Assembly: GCA_006176705.1 (NCBI GenBank)
Contig: QRFJ01000021.1
Location: 1,349,308 to 1,413,307 of the forward strand
Length of the DNA stretch: 64,000 nucleotides
Source: Cocos nucifera
Lineage: Eukaryota; Streptophyta; Magnoliopsida; Arecales; Arecaceae
Direction: 5' to 3'
Made by a program: the position numbers and the translations under genes. Every line of letters starts with the position of its first letter. The stretch's first letter is position 1. The notes beneath the pieces are model-generated. The model saw only the letters and a list, made by a program, of their open reading frames with translations, had not been told where the DNA came from and searched no databases. Shown here piece after piece: positions 1 to 12,071 of this stretch.

Positions 1-1239
1 ATTAATGCTAGTTCCCATTCCAATAGAAGGTGGTATAAGAACACACAAAATTAGAGAGATATGCAGTCAAGAGAAAATTTCGAAAGGTGAAGTAATTTTT
101 GCAGAAGCTGACATGGAATTCCCTTTTTTTTGACTAGCAAAAGTTTTGACTTGTTGTCATAAGAAATGTTTTGAGTTATTCTCATAAGAAATGTGCACAT
201 GTTGGCTAGAGCAAAGCTGATAACCAAATGTCCACATAACCCTATTGCAGTGAGATAAGCAAGGCTGGCTAGGATGCATGCCAAATGAGTGATGCTCTCT
301 AACACGATACAATTTAGGTGAAAAATGGAGAGGGCTTATAGGAAGGGTGAAAGCGAGGGTTTCCATTAAATGATAAGATCTCAGTCATCTCGTTGAGTGA
401 CTTATTTTTAAATGATACGATCTCGATCATCTCATTGAGTGACTTGAGACCAAAATGAACTGAGATCTCGGATAGTCTCGGCCAACATTGGTGAGTAGCA
501 AAAAATGGAAATGTCCTATGATAATCAAGATCTTGGCTGATAGTTTTGGACCAAGAAAATGAAATTTCATCCAATGTGGTAAAATCAGAATTAGCAAAAA
601 TAAGTGCTAATTTAATTAAATCATCTACTTTAGAAAGCAAAAAGGTGATTGAAATACATGAGCTGATATTGATATTGTATCAGCTGACATAGCAGGAAGC
701 AGGATATACCATCATGTATCAGCTAAGATAATATAGGCTGAGATCAGCTATATCGTACTGGTGGGAGTCGTCTACCCATAAAAAATAAGATCTCTTCATC
801 AAACAAATCATAAAAAGCTATGTAAAGAGTTGAATGCAGTAATAAGGTCGTAGAAGGAAAGAAAACTGAAAGTATCAAAAGTTGCATAATTATCAAGATT
901 TTCTTAGTCATATATTTTTTCCTTTGGCTTTCTCACCCTTTATTGAAATGTCATGGCAGTTCTCCCTTCAAAGTTGAATATGCGGTCTTGTGAATTAAAT
1001 TACCGAAGAAATAATCATAAGTAACCATCCTTATCTCAGTTTTAGGGCCCTGCTTCGAGATTTGCAACTAAGAATGCAACAACATGAACTAACCCAAATC
1101 TTGAAAACAATTTTCATCAAGAAAACATAGAAATTAGAAAAGCAACAACTGAAAGGCCGAAAGGCAGACCAACGAAGAAATGTCTTTAATATGGAAGATA
1201 TGAAAGAAAGATTACTTAACCACAAATACTAGAACTTAC
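1..1239 (-). other. Intron 2 of the L-aspartate oxidase gene (partial)
   Basis: No continuation of the oxidase is visible here in any minus frame. The stretch is AT-rich. It contains a 46-bp unit repeated twice around 367-447 (core GATCTC, TCATCTC, TTGAGTGACTT) and a run of related TATCAGCTGA words at 660-760. A similar ACTGAGATnnnnCGAGATCT pattern recurs in a PEX14 intron near 25.1 kb, which suggests an old dispersed repeat. Confidence 0.6.
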
Positions 1240-1885
1240 CCTAACTGTCTCCTCATCACATAAATAAGCCCCTGCGACAATTGTGTCTTGCATGTGACTC
1301 TCTACAGAATCTGAAGGGCATAAAACAGCACTAACACCACCTTGTGCATAGTTTGTGTTACTCTCATGAGGCTCAGCCTTAGTAATTACAGCAACAGATC
1401 CATGTTTTGCAACTTCTAGAGCATACCTTAGACCAGCAACACCACTGCCAACAACTACAAAGTCAAAATACTTCGTAGAACTATCCTGCAAACATGCAAC
1501 GGTAACAGCTCTAATGGAAGCATTTCTGTGACTGAAAGGGGTTCGGAGAAGACCATTTCCCTTAGTGCTTAAGAACCTGGATGCGGTACATAACCTGGTG
1601 CACAGAAACAGCATATGTATTACACGCATACATGCACATCTTATGACTTAAATTTAAGCTGTAAGAAACCCGGTCTGGCAAATAAGATATTCCTTGGCCT
1701 CCATAAGACATGAAAATTAAGGAATGAGCATTATAAAATATATATGGATACCTTGTATAATCTAGCTGCTTGCATGTCTTGAAAACCAAACCAGACAGTC
1801 CAGATGTTTGCTGGTAACTTTTTGGGCTATATAGCTTTGCTCCGCCTGGTAAGTTGACACTCCCATATGATAGACTGGTCGACAT
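1240..1885 (-). CDS. AO: L-aspartate oxidase, 5' part only (two exons, gene runs off the left edge)
   Basis: This gene encodes L-aspartate oxidase, the FAD enzyme that oxidises aspartate to iminoaspartate in the first step of plastid de novo NAD synthesis. Exon 1 is 1885-1752 and starts with the ATG at 1885 (MSTSLSYG). Exon 2 is 1576-1240. The junction ACAAG|GTATCC to ATCCAG|GTTC keeps frame, and the exons give 157 codons ending in phase 0 at AGG|GTAAGT. Exon 2 shows the Rossmann FAD motif VVGSGVAGLRYALEVA followed by HESNTNYAQGGVSA, both typical of NadB. The first ~65 residues are rich in Ser, Thr and basic residues and fit a plastid transit peptide. A likely 5'UTR intron runs from a GGTACGT donor near 2100 to the acceptor TTTGTACAG near 1898. 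I could not find the next exon in 1-1239, so that stretch is read as intron. Confidence 0.9.
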
Positions 1886-2618
1886 TGTACTATTTCTGTA
1901 CAAACAAGAGTTAAACAAGGGACAATGAAGTAAATTGTTGCACAATGGACATGTAAAACATCTGAGATTATGTGACTCCATGTAACAACTATGGAATGGT
2001 TTCACTAAACAAATTGATGGGTTTAGGTACAATTCAAATTGAATTTATGACAAGAGATACCTAGAAATATAATAATCCTTCTATGATATGATACGTACCC
2101 GGATGGACAACAAAAGCTTCCTTTTCTTCATTTTTTATGTGCAATTTTGCACCCAGAAGCATAGAAGCTTTCCATCCCAAGGAATAAAGCATTTAACTTA
2201 ATCTTCAGATTTTCTAAATTATTATCAATCTAGAAGAGTAAAAATACAGAAGGCAAGAAAAATGTGATTTCTATGCATAATTTGTGTATTCAGGATCTGA
2301 ACATGGAAATAAGTTTCTTTGTATTCTGTATCTGGGTGACTAATTAGCTGGACCTACTATCATGCCCAAAATTTAAAATCCCAAGTTTGGCATATGGCAT
2401 GTAAGCCAAGATAAAATGTTTTAGCGCAAACAAACCAATGTTTAAGAGAAAAAGGCACCTTCTCTCTTTTCCTTTAATCAACAAGATGACAAATTACAGG
2501 TCAACTTAATGCACCCACAAATCACTAATTGAAAGCAACTGTTTGCGAAATAAAGAACAGAGATAACTCAACATACTGCTTAGGAAAGGAAGAAATAGTA
2601 GTTTCAAGGGAAATACAT

Positions 2619-3510
2619 CAGCCTACCAACCCAAATCCAGAAGGAAAAAAAAATGAGCTTTCTCATCAAAAACAATGAATCCATTCGCAACCACGGAAAA
2701 GAAAAGAAAATAAAAGAAAAAAAAAGTGTATGCCAAAGAATGATGGAGAAGAAAAGAAAAAGACAGGCGTTAGAATTCTAACCACGTTAAAAAAAGAAAA
2801 GGCTTGGCCTTCCATCCTAAATCAAATAGAAAAATTTGACCCCATATATATAATGATCAATCCGGAAGCAGGCACAAAATGTAAAAAGAAAACAAATGAT
2901 TGCGAAAGAAGCAAAGAGATGACTCAGCAAACCCAAAGAGCACCTCCTTCCAACGCAATTCTAATAGAAAATTTTGACCTTTACCATATAAAACGATCGA
3001 TCTGGGCATAAACACATATAAAAGAAAAGGAAGGAAAAAAGAACAACTGCTTGAAGTGGAAGCATAGAGATGACTCGGCAAACTGATAATGAAACCAAAG
3101 AACTAAGAATTTTTCTTGGAAAAAAATTTACAAGCATTAAAGCACCAGGAAGAAAAAGGGTACCACCTTTCTAACCCAGATCTAATAGAAATATTGGATC
3201 TTTAGCATATAAAATAATCAATCCGCGCACAAGCACAAACACAAACACAAACGAGCAAAAGAAACGGAAAGAAAAAGAAAGAAAAAAAAAACAGCTATTT
3301 GCAAAAATAAGGACACAGAATCGAAATACCCTCGTAAAAGGTAGAAATACCCTCTTTTCCAATCAACCCAATGGAAAATCTGGACATATACCTCGTAAAA
3401 TGATCAGTCCTGATACGAACACAAAAAGGAAAAGAACCCTATTGCAACCCAAATCCAATAGGAAAAAAAATCGACCGTTAGCACCCAAAAATATCAATTC
3501 GTGCGCAAAG
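2619..3510. repeat. Degenerate tandem repeat, about six copies of a ~70-bp unit
   Basis: Six related blocks begin near 2619, 2811, 2946, 3169, 3352 and 3436. The common core reads roughly AACCCAAATCTAATAGAAA, then a TTTGACC-like word, then CATATAAAATGATCAATCC and an A/C-rich tail. Spacing varies from about 85 to 220 bp because of A/G-rich filler. The array lies upstream of the L-aspartate oxidase gene. Open frames across it (for example 2730-3011 plus and 3363-3623 minus) are low-complexity and match no family I know. Confidence 0.6.
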
Positions 3511-3514
3511 AAGA

Positions 3515-4638
3515 TACCACCTTTCCAACTATTTTCCTCTGCTTCGGTCCTCAACCCTCTCGAGGACGAATCAAAGAAGACGAGAACAAAGAAGAAACCA
3601 AGAAACTGCGGAGGCCGCCTCATTCCTCATACGACCGAAGGAATTTATACATATTTTAAAAAAAAAAAAAAAAAAAAAGGGGAGCGGCTGCTCGAGAATT
3701 GCGAGGCGCCACATCTTGTACAAGGTTCGTCCAATCGATGCCCCCGCGCCGTCCGTTTTATTTTGGGTCCCTCTTTATTTTTTTTCGTAAATGCATGGAA
3801 ACCCATGGTATAGAGCCCAACCATGATTACCAAATCCCGTGCCACATCGCACGAGAATATTGTTGATTCAATTCACCGGATCAGATATGATATCCGGGAG
3901 TGTTTGGGTTCGTTTTGGCTTTCGGGTACCATGCTGGGGATCCCACAATAGAATTGTCATTATTTTATTTATTTTTATTATTTTAAGAGAAGCGTTTTAA
4001 AACGACACCGCTGTCTCAGACTCTCGGTCCTCTTGGAGAATCTAAAGTAAAGGCAAGGCCCACCAGGGTTCAATGTTCGAATTGTTAAGTGGGAGCTAGA
4101 TTTGTGGTCGGGTAGTCGTGCTTTTTGTGAGAAGCGTAGGAGCCAGTCAAAATATGAAAGGGTGTTTTTTTGGGGTAGGTGGTGGTGGTTCTTGAAAAAT
4201 TTTGGACCACATCCATAAGCTTCGATGGCAGTAGCTTCCGGGTTTCTTCCTATCCATGTCCTCACAGGTATGATAGTCCTATCCCACGCTTTAGTATTAA
4301 AATAATAATAATAATAATTAAAATAAATATCCATTTATTTAAATTGATATATCCTAGTTAGAAGACTTCTCTCTAAATTTGTTATTATAATAATAATATT
4401 TTATAAAATATAATAAAATATTTGAATCACACCACTATCAATATTATCATCACTATTAATGGCAACAAAAATATTAGCAATCATATTATTATTATCATTA
4501 TCATTCAAAATTATTATATCGAATAATATAAGATGATATGTGATATAACATACCATATCAATTTAGTATGAAGGACACTAAGGATGTGTATCAATATTAG
4601 ATATATTAAAATAATTTTATATCAATATAATAACAAAT

Positions 4639-4702
<64 letters not shown>

Positions 4703-5530
4703 TATATATATATGGGATTAGGTATTAAAACAGCGAACCTTATTATCATTATGACCATCATTGTTATTGTGGGGTTCTAATCGCTCCGCATAGAAATTAT
4801 TTATAATTATTCTTTAGGCGCATGATGTTTATAATGATCGGCAAATTATCCAATATATCAATGCTATTAAGGAAAGCATAAATTCTATAATTTGTTGGCA
4901 AACTATTTGTGCTTGTGTCCAAAATCGACATTCATAAGTTAGTAGTTTATTTTTTTTCTTGCATATAAAATAACTCTTTTTATTGTTGCTATTGGTCATC
5001 ATTCTGGTAGGAAGTAGATCAAGGTCCATAAATAGGAGAAACAAATCTATGAGAAGCGCATTACAAATATGACGAAACATATAACCTATTTAATCATCTA
5101 CTGTAGAGTTTCTGGGATGTTAGAAACTAAAGGTTGGGAGCCCATGAAGGCATGCCCAAGGCCGATTCAACCTTGGTTCATTGGAAGTTATTTCATGGTG
5201 ATGTTACTTTGGTATAGTTATCACAACTCCCACAAATGTCCCAAAATCTACTCAACCACTTTGTAGTAAAAAGCAGAGGATAAAAAACGGGAGAGATTGC
5301 AGAAGAACTCTCCACTCTTCCATCTCCTTGTACCATCTGTGAACCCAAAAGATCCTTGGGTTGCCAAAAAAAAAAAAAAAAAAAATTCCATTTTAATTAT
5401 ACACAGATTTCCGACCATGAATTTAGGCTACAAGGAGGACAAAGATAATCAAAAATATAGGAAATCAAGACATGTAATCCTAGCCACAGAAAGATTCTAA
5501 AAATATTAATTATATGTTTCTGAAATGTAT
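3515..5530. other. AT-rich intergenic region
   Basis: I recognise no gene here. It holds an A tract at 3658-3678, short ATT/ATA runs at 4300-4510 and one long AT microsatellite. Short open frames are not supported by any motif. Confidence 0.5.
4639..4716. repeat. (AT)n microsatellite
   Basis: About 39 near-perfect AT dinucleotides, with one small interruption. It probably varies in length between individuals. Confidence 0.95.
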
Positions 5531-7357
5531 TATTGGAGATAAATTTCGCTCCCATCGAAGTCCAGTCTGATGCTTAGCATAATATAACAGGCAATCTTGG
5601 AGGAGCTTTAATTGAAAATTTTTTCTCCAACGATCGAACCCTTCCAGTGGCCGAACTCTTTTCGGTCTTTAGCCGAATTACTCCCAGATTTCTCCTTCAG
5701 TCGGATTCCTACAGGAGCTGAACTTTTTTCGGACTTCTCCTTCAGCCGGATTCCCACAGGAGCCGAACTCCTTCCGAATCTCTCTTTCAGTCGGATGCCT
5801 ACAGAAACCGAACTCCTTTCGGATCTCTCCTTCAGTCGGATTTCTCCATCAGTCGAACTCCTTCCAAACTTCTCCTTCAATCGGATGCCTAAAGGAGCCG
5901 AACTCCTTCTGGATCTCTCCTTTAGTCGAATTCCTGCAAGAGCCGAACTCCTTCCGGACCTCTTCTTCAGTCGGATGCTTACAGAAGACGAACTCCTTCT
6001 GATTCTCTCCTTCAGTCGGATTCCTCTAGGAGCTGAACTCCTTTCGGACCTCTCCTTCAGTCGAATGCCTACAGGAGCCGAACTTCTTCCGAATCTCTCT
6101 TTCAGTCGGATTCTTCCAGGAGCCGAACTTTTTACAGATTTCTCCTTCAGACAAGCTCCTCCAAAAGCCAAACTTCTCCTTCAGTCGGACTCCTCAATGA
6201 GCCAAACTTCTTATAGATTTCTCCTTCAGTCAAGTTCCTCTATGAGCCAAACTTCCTCCGGACTTATCCTTTAGTCGGACTCCTCCAGGAGCCGAACTTC
6301 CTCCAAATTTTTTCTTCAGTCGGACTCCTTCAGGAGCCAAACTTCTTTCGAATTTCTCATTCAGTCAAGTTTCTATAGGAGCCGAACTTCTTACGGACTT
6401 CTCCTTCAATCAAGCTCCTTCAGGAGCCGAACCCCTTTCAAACCTCTCCTTTAGTCGGACTCCTTCAGGAGCCGAACTCCTTACGGATTTCTTCTTCAGT
6501 CAAGTTCCTCTAAGAGCCAAATCTCTCCTTCGGTTGGATGCATTCAGGAGCCGAACTCCTTACGGATTTCTCCTTCAGTCAAGTTCCTTCAGGAATCGAA
6601 CTCCTTCTGGACTTCTCCTTCAGTCGGATGCCTTGAGGAGCCGAACTTCTTACAGATTTTTTCTTCAGTCAAGTTTCTCTAGAAATCGAACTCCTTCCAA
6701 ATTTTTTCTCCAGTCGGATTTCTATAGAAACTGAACTTCTTTCAGATTTCTCTTTCAGTCGGATTTCTATAGGAGCCGAACTTCTTTCGGACTTCTTCTT
6801 CGGCCGAACTCCTTCCGAACTTCTCCTTCAATCAAATTTCTCCAGTGAATTACTTTCAGAGTTCAGCTAGCATTCCTTTTGGATGATCCTCTCTAGCCGT
6901 ATTTTCTTTAGGAGTCCAAACTTTTATGGAATTGATGTATGCCAAAGCTCTTCACCAATCAATGCCTGCTTCTTCCGAACTTTGACTATTAAATCTCAAC
7001 GAACGGTCACTTCATGGCAATGGATACTATTCTCTTTAACAAACTCTACATGATCCCAAGCGGTCCACTATCGGATGATTACAATGGTCATTATCAATCT
7101 GCTACAGGCTCCATCTATAAAAAAAGATCCTCCAGATATTTTTTTTCTAAGCTCTCTTTTTTTTCCCAAAACTCTGCTAAATTCTTGTCTGAGCACTATA
7201 TTTCTGTTGGTCAGAAGAGTTGATTTGATCGTCGAAGGATCCTGCCGGAGCCATCACTACCGACTCTGAATGGGACTTTATTTTGTAGGTCACCAACAGT
7301 GGCCTCTTCTTTTTCAACTTCAGCTCGATCCGGTGTCAATCAGATTCTGCACCAATA
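5531..7357 (+). mobile_element. Solo LTR of a Gypsy-type retrotransposon family with a large 45-bp minisatellite
   Basis: The left end TATTGGAGATAAA matches the TGTTGGGGATAAA ends at 60709 and 61043, and the next ~100 bp (AGTCCAGTCTGATGCTTAGC and on) are shared by all three. The right end GATTCTGCACCAATA matches the ends at 62172 and 62792. No retroviral-type coding region follows, so this is a solo LTR. At 1827 bp it is far longer than its relatives (1130 and ~950 bp), mainly because its internal 45-bp array is longer. A TATA-like box lies at 7116. Flanks TGTAT and GATAT agree at only 3 of 5 bases, so a target duplication is not proven. Confidence 0.85.
5650..6850. repeat. 45-bp minisatellite inside the LTR, roughly 25 units
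   Basis: Each unit contains GAGCCGAACTCCTTC, then a CGGACTTCTCC-like block, then TTCAGTCGGATTCCT. The period is exactly 45 bp over long stretches. Since 45 is a multiple of three and the unit lacks stops in two opposite frames, both strands stay open: plus 5612-6274 and minus 5608-6171, each showing a 15-residue repeat. The same unit occurs about four times at 60.83-60.97 kb and about eight times at 61.16-61.49 kb. Confidence 0.9.
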
Positions 7358-7654
7358 GATATATTGTTGATCTTCCTCCTAATAAGAGATTTGATCTCTT
7401 TCGTAGATTCAACTAGCTTCGATCACCTCTTTGTGTGGAGCAAGGGAGAGGCTTTGCTCCAAAACCAAAGGAGAAGGAAAATTTTCTTATCAGACAGAAA
7501 ACTAAAGAAAAATCAAGCAGTCCATTTTTATTCAAAGATCCAAAATAGCTTTGACCATGCTGGCACAAATTAATGGGCCGGCAAGGACCAAAGATCTCAA
7601 ATTTATGATGACGTCACTGATAACTCAGTGATCAACCGGGGAACAAGTCAAGGT

Positions 7655-7899
7655 TTACACTGTCCACGCCTCAAAATCATGGTAACCTCCATATACAGCG
7701 AGAGTTTTCTTCTCCAATGCTTGTTTGACGAAGGGGTACGTCTTTAAATTATCAAGAGACACATTCACAGCTTCCTGTATAACAGAAAAAATAATAATAA
7801 TAATAATAAAATCATTAAAATTAATACAACTAGAAAAATCCATACATGTATGTATGTGAGCAGTTAATATCAAGAGTAAGCTTTGCTGCATGGTTATCA

Positions 7900-7934
<35 letters not shown>

Positions 7935-9363
7935 TCAATGCATCCATACAGGGTTGGCTTTGTGTAAGCAATACTTGCTCGCTAATTCCCACAGGATTGG
8001 AATAGGACTGCTGGAAATCTACAAGCGTTATAGTTTGGAGATAAACAACATGTTTTAGGTGTTATTACTTGCATGTAACGACATTATGGAAACCCTTTTG
8101 ATTCTTGCAAAAAGCTGAGACAAAGGTGTAGCAAAGGAGGAGGTGGCACCTTTTCACATTTGGTGCATTGGTCTGGAGAGGCCAATCCAGAATAACTGCT
8201 CTCCACCTTCTCTCTCGCGGGCATACATATCTTCACCCGGCTATCTATAAAGTCACTGCAAAGAGATGGTTATTAACATGAGTCCAATGCATGTCTAAAG
8301 GAGGTACATTCACCCATATCATTATTTATGATCAGCTATAAAATCTTAAAGGGATGGTTATTAACATGAGTCCAATGCATGTATCATATTCTCCAAAGCA
8401 GTGAAAGAATTCCAGCATCCCCAAACTTTAGGGGTGGTGCAAGAGGGAAATGAGAATGGTGCCTTTTTATTCCCACCTTCCATTCTATTCCATGGGATGC
8501 AAAGAAAGGAGAAGAGAAGCTATCACGAAAAGAGAATCCAGAAGAATAGGTGCTTACGAGCTGGTGGAGCGACCATCCTTAATTGACATGAGCGCTTTGA
8601 TGCCTCCGCAACGGCCGTGACCGATCACCACGATGTAATAATTAGCGTGTTTTGAGTAGTAAAGTCTAAATGTTGGTAGGATGACATATAGCTGGCTGGA
8701 TTAGGATCATGACTGTCATTAAAGAGGAATTAGGACCGTCCAAATTGGTGGCTTTAGCAGAGCAAAGTTGTCCCCATGTGCTTCCCTAAAAATGGAATAT
8801 TCTGATCCGAGAATTAAACAATTTTCTTTTCTAATTCCTATCCCTTTCTATGCTAACCATGTTTGTCACTTTGAAGTATTGGGCTCTGTAATGGCCGGTT
8901 CAGAAAATAGGTAGTGGGACAAGACAAATTGCTTATCTTCCAGAGGAAAATAGATTAATTTGGTATTATAGGCAACTTAATAAAGTTTTTGCTCACTATA
9001 ATGCGAGAACAAGGAAATAAACTGATCAAAATTGTACTATCTATTCAATATATAAGAACTTCTATTTCTGAATTGAGGGTCCATAATGTAAAGTTAATTT
9101 GGTCTTATCAATTTTTTAAATTTTTTTTTATCGAATTGATCATTAATTTAACAAAACGTTCAACAGCTCGTGAAACAAAGGTCAAGGGGAAACAATAATT
9201 TGGAGAAGGAAAAATTACTCAAATATAAGATAGAATTAGGATGCATGTGTATTAAACTAAAGATATTAACTATATTAAAATCTCATTCTCATAGATTAAA
9301 TAATGTTATTCTAATTAAATTAAAAATATATATATCAAAAAAAAAAAATTTCTTCTAACTATA

Positions 9364-9458
<95 letters not shown>

Positions 9459-9836
9459 GAATAGAATCAGATCGATCGAATTTAAATTCAAATTCGATCA
9501 GATCAAAATTCTATAATAAAAATTTTATATCAATAATTCAAACCGTTAAATGTGATCTACTAACTTAAAACTACTTGCATATGATTTGGAGACCTCTATG
9601 CTATGCATCAAGTAGTTAAAAATTGGATAGTTTAAATAAAATTAAATTAAATATATTTTGGATCACTTGATGCAAAAGTTAGAAATTTTTAAATCATATA
9701 ATTTTTGATATGCACATAGTTTTGAGGTAGTAGATCACATTCAATGATTTGGATCATTGATGTAAAATTTTTATTATAAAATTTTGATCTGATTGGATTT
9801 GAGTCCAAATTTAATTAATTTGATCCAAATTTATTC

Positions 9837-9871
<35 letters not shown>

Positions 9872-11403
9872 TTTAATAAAATATTATTTAATTTTACCGA
9901 TCTCGAAACGTAGGATGCGGTTATTTTGAGTACTTCCAGCATTATTGGTGGAGTCCCACTGCTGACCTTGGGATGAAGGACGGCATATTCTACGGCGGCA
10001 CCAACGCCGGTGTATTTGGTCTGCAAACGGGAGAAAAATCGGTCAAAAAAAGGGCCTAGTTCTTACCAAAAAAAAAAAACTAGTTTGGCATGCGGGCCCC
10101 ACATCTTCATCAATGGAATTGAGGGTGGTGATCGAGCACAGGGATATTTATTATATACCATGTCGTAGGGTGGGACCATGTTGGCGATGTTGCGGACCAT
10201 GAAGGCCTCCCCTGGCTCGAGATTGAACAACACCGACGGGCACACGCGCGAGTCCGCACATGCGAACACCATGAACTGTGTACATCATTCCAGCAAACCA
10301 GCCCAAGCTTCCATGTTAGTGTGGTCACAGGAAAAATATAAAACATCACCCCCGCGCCGGTCTCAGTAATTTATTATTATTATTAGTATTATTATTATGG
10401 AGTGGAGCAGCCCAATCTTTTTAGTTTTTTGGTAATGAGCCCATGGTTTCAACTAACAGCGTGGTTTTATTGTTGGATGCAACGACGGTTAGTGTTTTCA
10501 CAGAGCACCAGCCATCCGGTCGTTATGGTTTTCCTTCGTAAACACCCGCAAGATTAAAAAAAAATATATTTTTAAAAATAAAAAATAGTATCAAATATAT
10601 TGTACAGTTTTTGTTTTCTAAGCAAAAAAGGATAAAAATGCAACGCCGGTTTATCCATAATGAAAAAAAGGTAACATCTTTCATCACTATTTAACACATT
10701 TAATCTGTAGAAAAGGAAATATTCTAAAAATAATCAGCTAACAAGTTATATATTATTCAATGCTGCGAATTGTTTTCATACTAACCAATAGTGATCATTG
10801 ATTTGTTTAAAAATAAATGTTTATAATAATGGATCACAGTGCATAACAACTACGAAGAAGGTTTAATTTTAGTCGAGATAATAGCATTCTTACCAAAAAA
10901 AAAAAAAAAAAAAAAAAGGTCCCTGCAAGAACCCGGAAATTACCTTAGGGCTCTGGCGCTCGGCAAGGGTGCGGAAGACATCGGGCTTCTTCCTGCACGG
11001 CACAGATATATTTTGGTTAACACATGGTCCACCCTTTCGTCTTCAAAAGATAAAATATCATTCAACAACACCAAAAAAAATAATAATAATAAATGCTATT
11101 CTCTTCTCTCAAAATTGACCTATAAAAATATAGAATGACTAAAATATTCTTATTGGCGATTCATGTCTATCTTAATTTTTGCCTCTTCGAAATATTAAAA
11201 ATAGCGGTCGGACATCGATGCATGACCCATTATAACAGCTAAAGATGATATAGTTCCGTAGGTTATAAAATTTATGAAAATAAAAATATCATTTTCGTCA
11301 AAAAAAATTAAAATATCCACTCACTCATAGGTTTCGTTCTTGAAGTGCTGGAACCCAGATTGCAACCTCTTCATGGGATCCGTCTCCTCCCCTTTTTCAG
11401 ATT
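7655..11403 (-). pseudogene. Beta-carbonic anhydrase pseudogene (left tandem copy)
   Basis: Seven exon remnants match the intact copy to the right: 11403-11325, 10992-10944, 10275-10159, 10020-9967, ~8636-8558, 8255-8150 and 7774-7655. Four defects show it is broken. The start ATG is ACG (11393-11391). A 13-bp deletion at 8636/8637 removes the 3' splice site and first codons of exon 5. The exon-5 zinc motif GHSRCGG is GHGRCGG. A 15-bp deletion near the C-terminus removes five residues between AAAATC direct repeats. Further changes include DFIEDW to DFIDSR, HLK to HPK and CSDSR to CADSR. The remaining splice sites are still GT-AG, so decay looks recent. A truncated transcript remains possible, but a working enzyme is unlikely. 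Confidence 0.9.
9361..9455. repeat. (AC)n(AT)n microsatellite in a pseudogene intron
   Basis: A short run of CA dinucleotides passes directly into about 37 TA dinucleotides. Another TA run lies at 9840-9867. The intact copy lacks these arrays at the matching place, so they expanded after the duplication. Confidence 0.95.
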
Positions 11404-11459
11404 CTGAAAATTATAGAGTCACAAACCAGGTACATTTTAATATAAAAAAATAAATATAC

Positions 11460-11506
<47 letters not shown>
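11460..11506. repeat. (TAA)n microsatellite
   Basis: About 15 ATA/TAA triplets in the 5' intron of the carbonic anhydrase pseudogene. The matching site in the right unit (16578-16600) has only a short interrupted ATA run. Confidence 0.9.
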
Positions 11507-11508
<2 letters not shown>

Positions 11509-11778
11509 TAAAATATATTTTTTTTGTTCAATAATGACAGCTAAATCAGAATAATGTTTATGCATGAAATAGTTAAAAAAAATATGAAATAAAAATACCT
11601 CGATCTAATCAATTTAACGATAACAAGTCTCAAAGCCAAGATTTTTTTTGTTGCTGATCCATAAACATGAAAAAAGAAAAAAAAATTAATATGGTACAAA
11701 TAGGATGAGATAGAAAATAGAAATAGATGAAGATAAAATTCAGATAAAAAAATATAAATTTATAGATACAAAAATTGA

Positions 11779-12071
11779 AAGTGCTTGGTTGAAAGAAGTA
11801 GGGGTTCGAAATTAAAATGAAAATGGATAATTCTCATTCTAAATATTTGGTTGGAAGGAGTCTCATTTCGATTTTAATTACAGAATTAAATAGAAATGAT
11901 GCAATCTATCTAAAATTTAATTCTCATTCTTTTTTATAAATTTAAAATTTTATTTTAATTTTAATTTTGATCATGAATCAAATACTTCAAAAAATTAAAT
12001 CATTCTAATTTTAATTTTAATCTATTTTTATTTTTTTTTATTTTAAATTTAATTATGAATCAAGCATTTCC
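11779..12071. mobile_element. Small Tourist-like (PIF/Harbinger-type) MITE in the left unit
   Basis: The ~293-bp insert begins AAGTGCTTGGTT and ends AATCAAGCATTTCC, so the ends are imperfect inverted repeats. It lies between TATAGATACAAAAATTGA and TAAAGTAACTAAGAAAT. The right duplication unit has the uninterrupted site (AAAATCTAGAGTAACTAAG at about 16885), which gives a natural empty site. The target duplication appears to be 3 bp but has mutated (TGA/TAA). Confidence 0.7.

Noticed and set aside
2730..3011. 93-aa plus frame and neighbouring frames
   Set aside because: Lysine-rich translation of an A-rich degenerate repeat, with no promoter or family match.
4179..4361. Short open frames on both strands around 4.0-4.36 kb
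   Set aside because: They end in simple ATT/AAT runs and share nothing with known proteins.
5608..6274. Two overlapping open frames (220 aa plus, 187 aa minus) with 15-residue repeats
   Set aside because: They are products of a 45-bp minisatellite inside an LTR. Both strands are open for the same arithmetic reason, and no known protein domain is present.
5650..6850. Regular repeats resembling a CRISPR array
   Set aside because: There are no unique spacers between repeats, the units are contiguous and diverged, and the genome is eukaryotic.
7655..11403. Left carbonic anhydrase copy as a second functional gene
   Set aside because: Start codon, exon-5 acceptor and a zinc-motif residue are lost compared with the intact copy.
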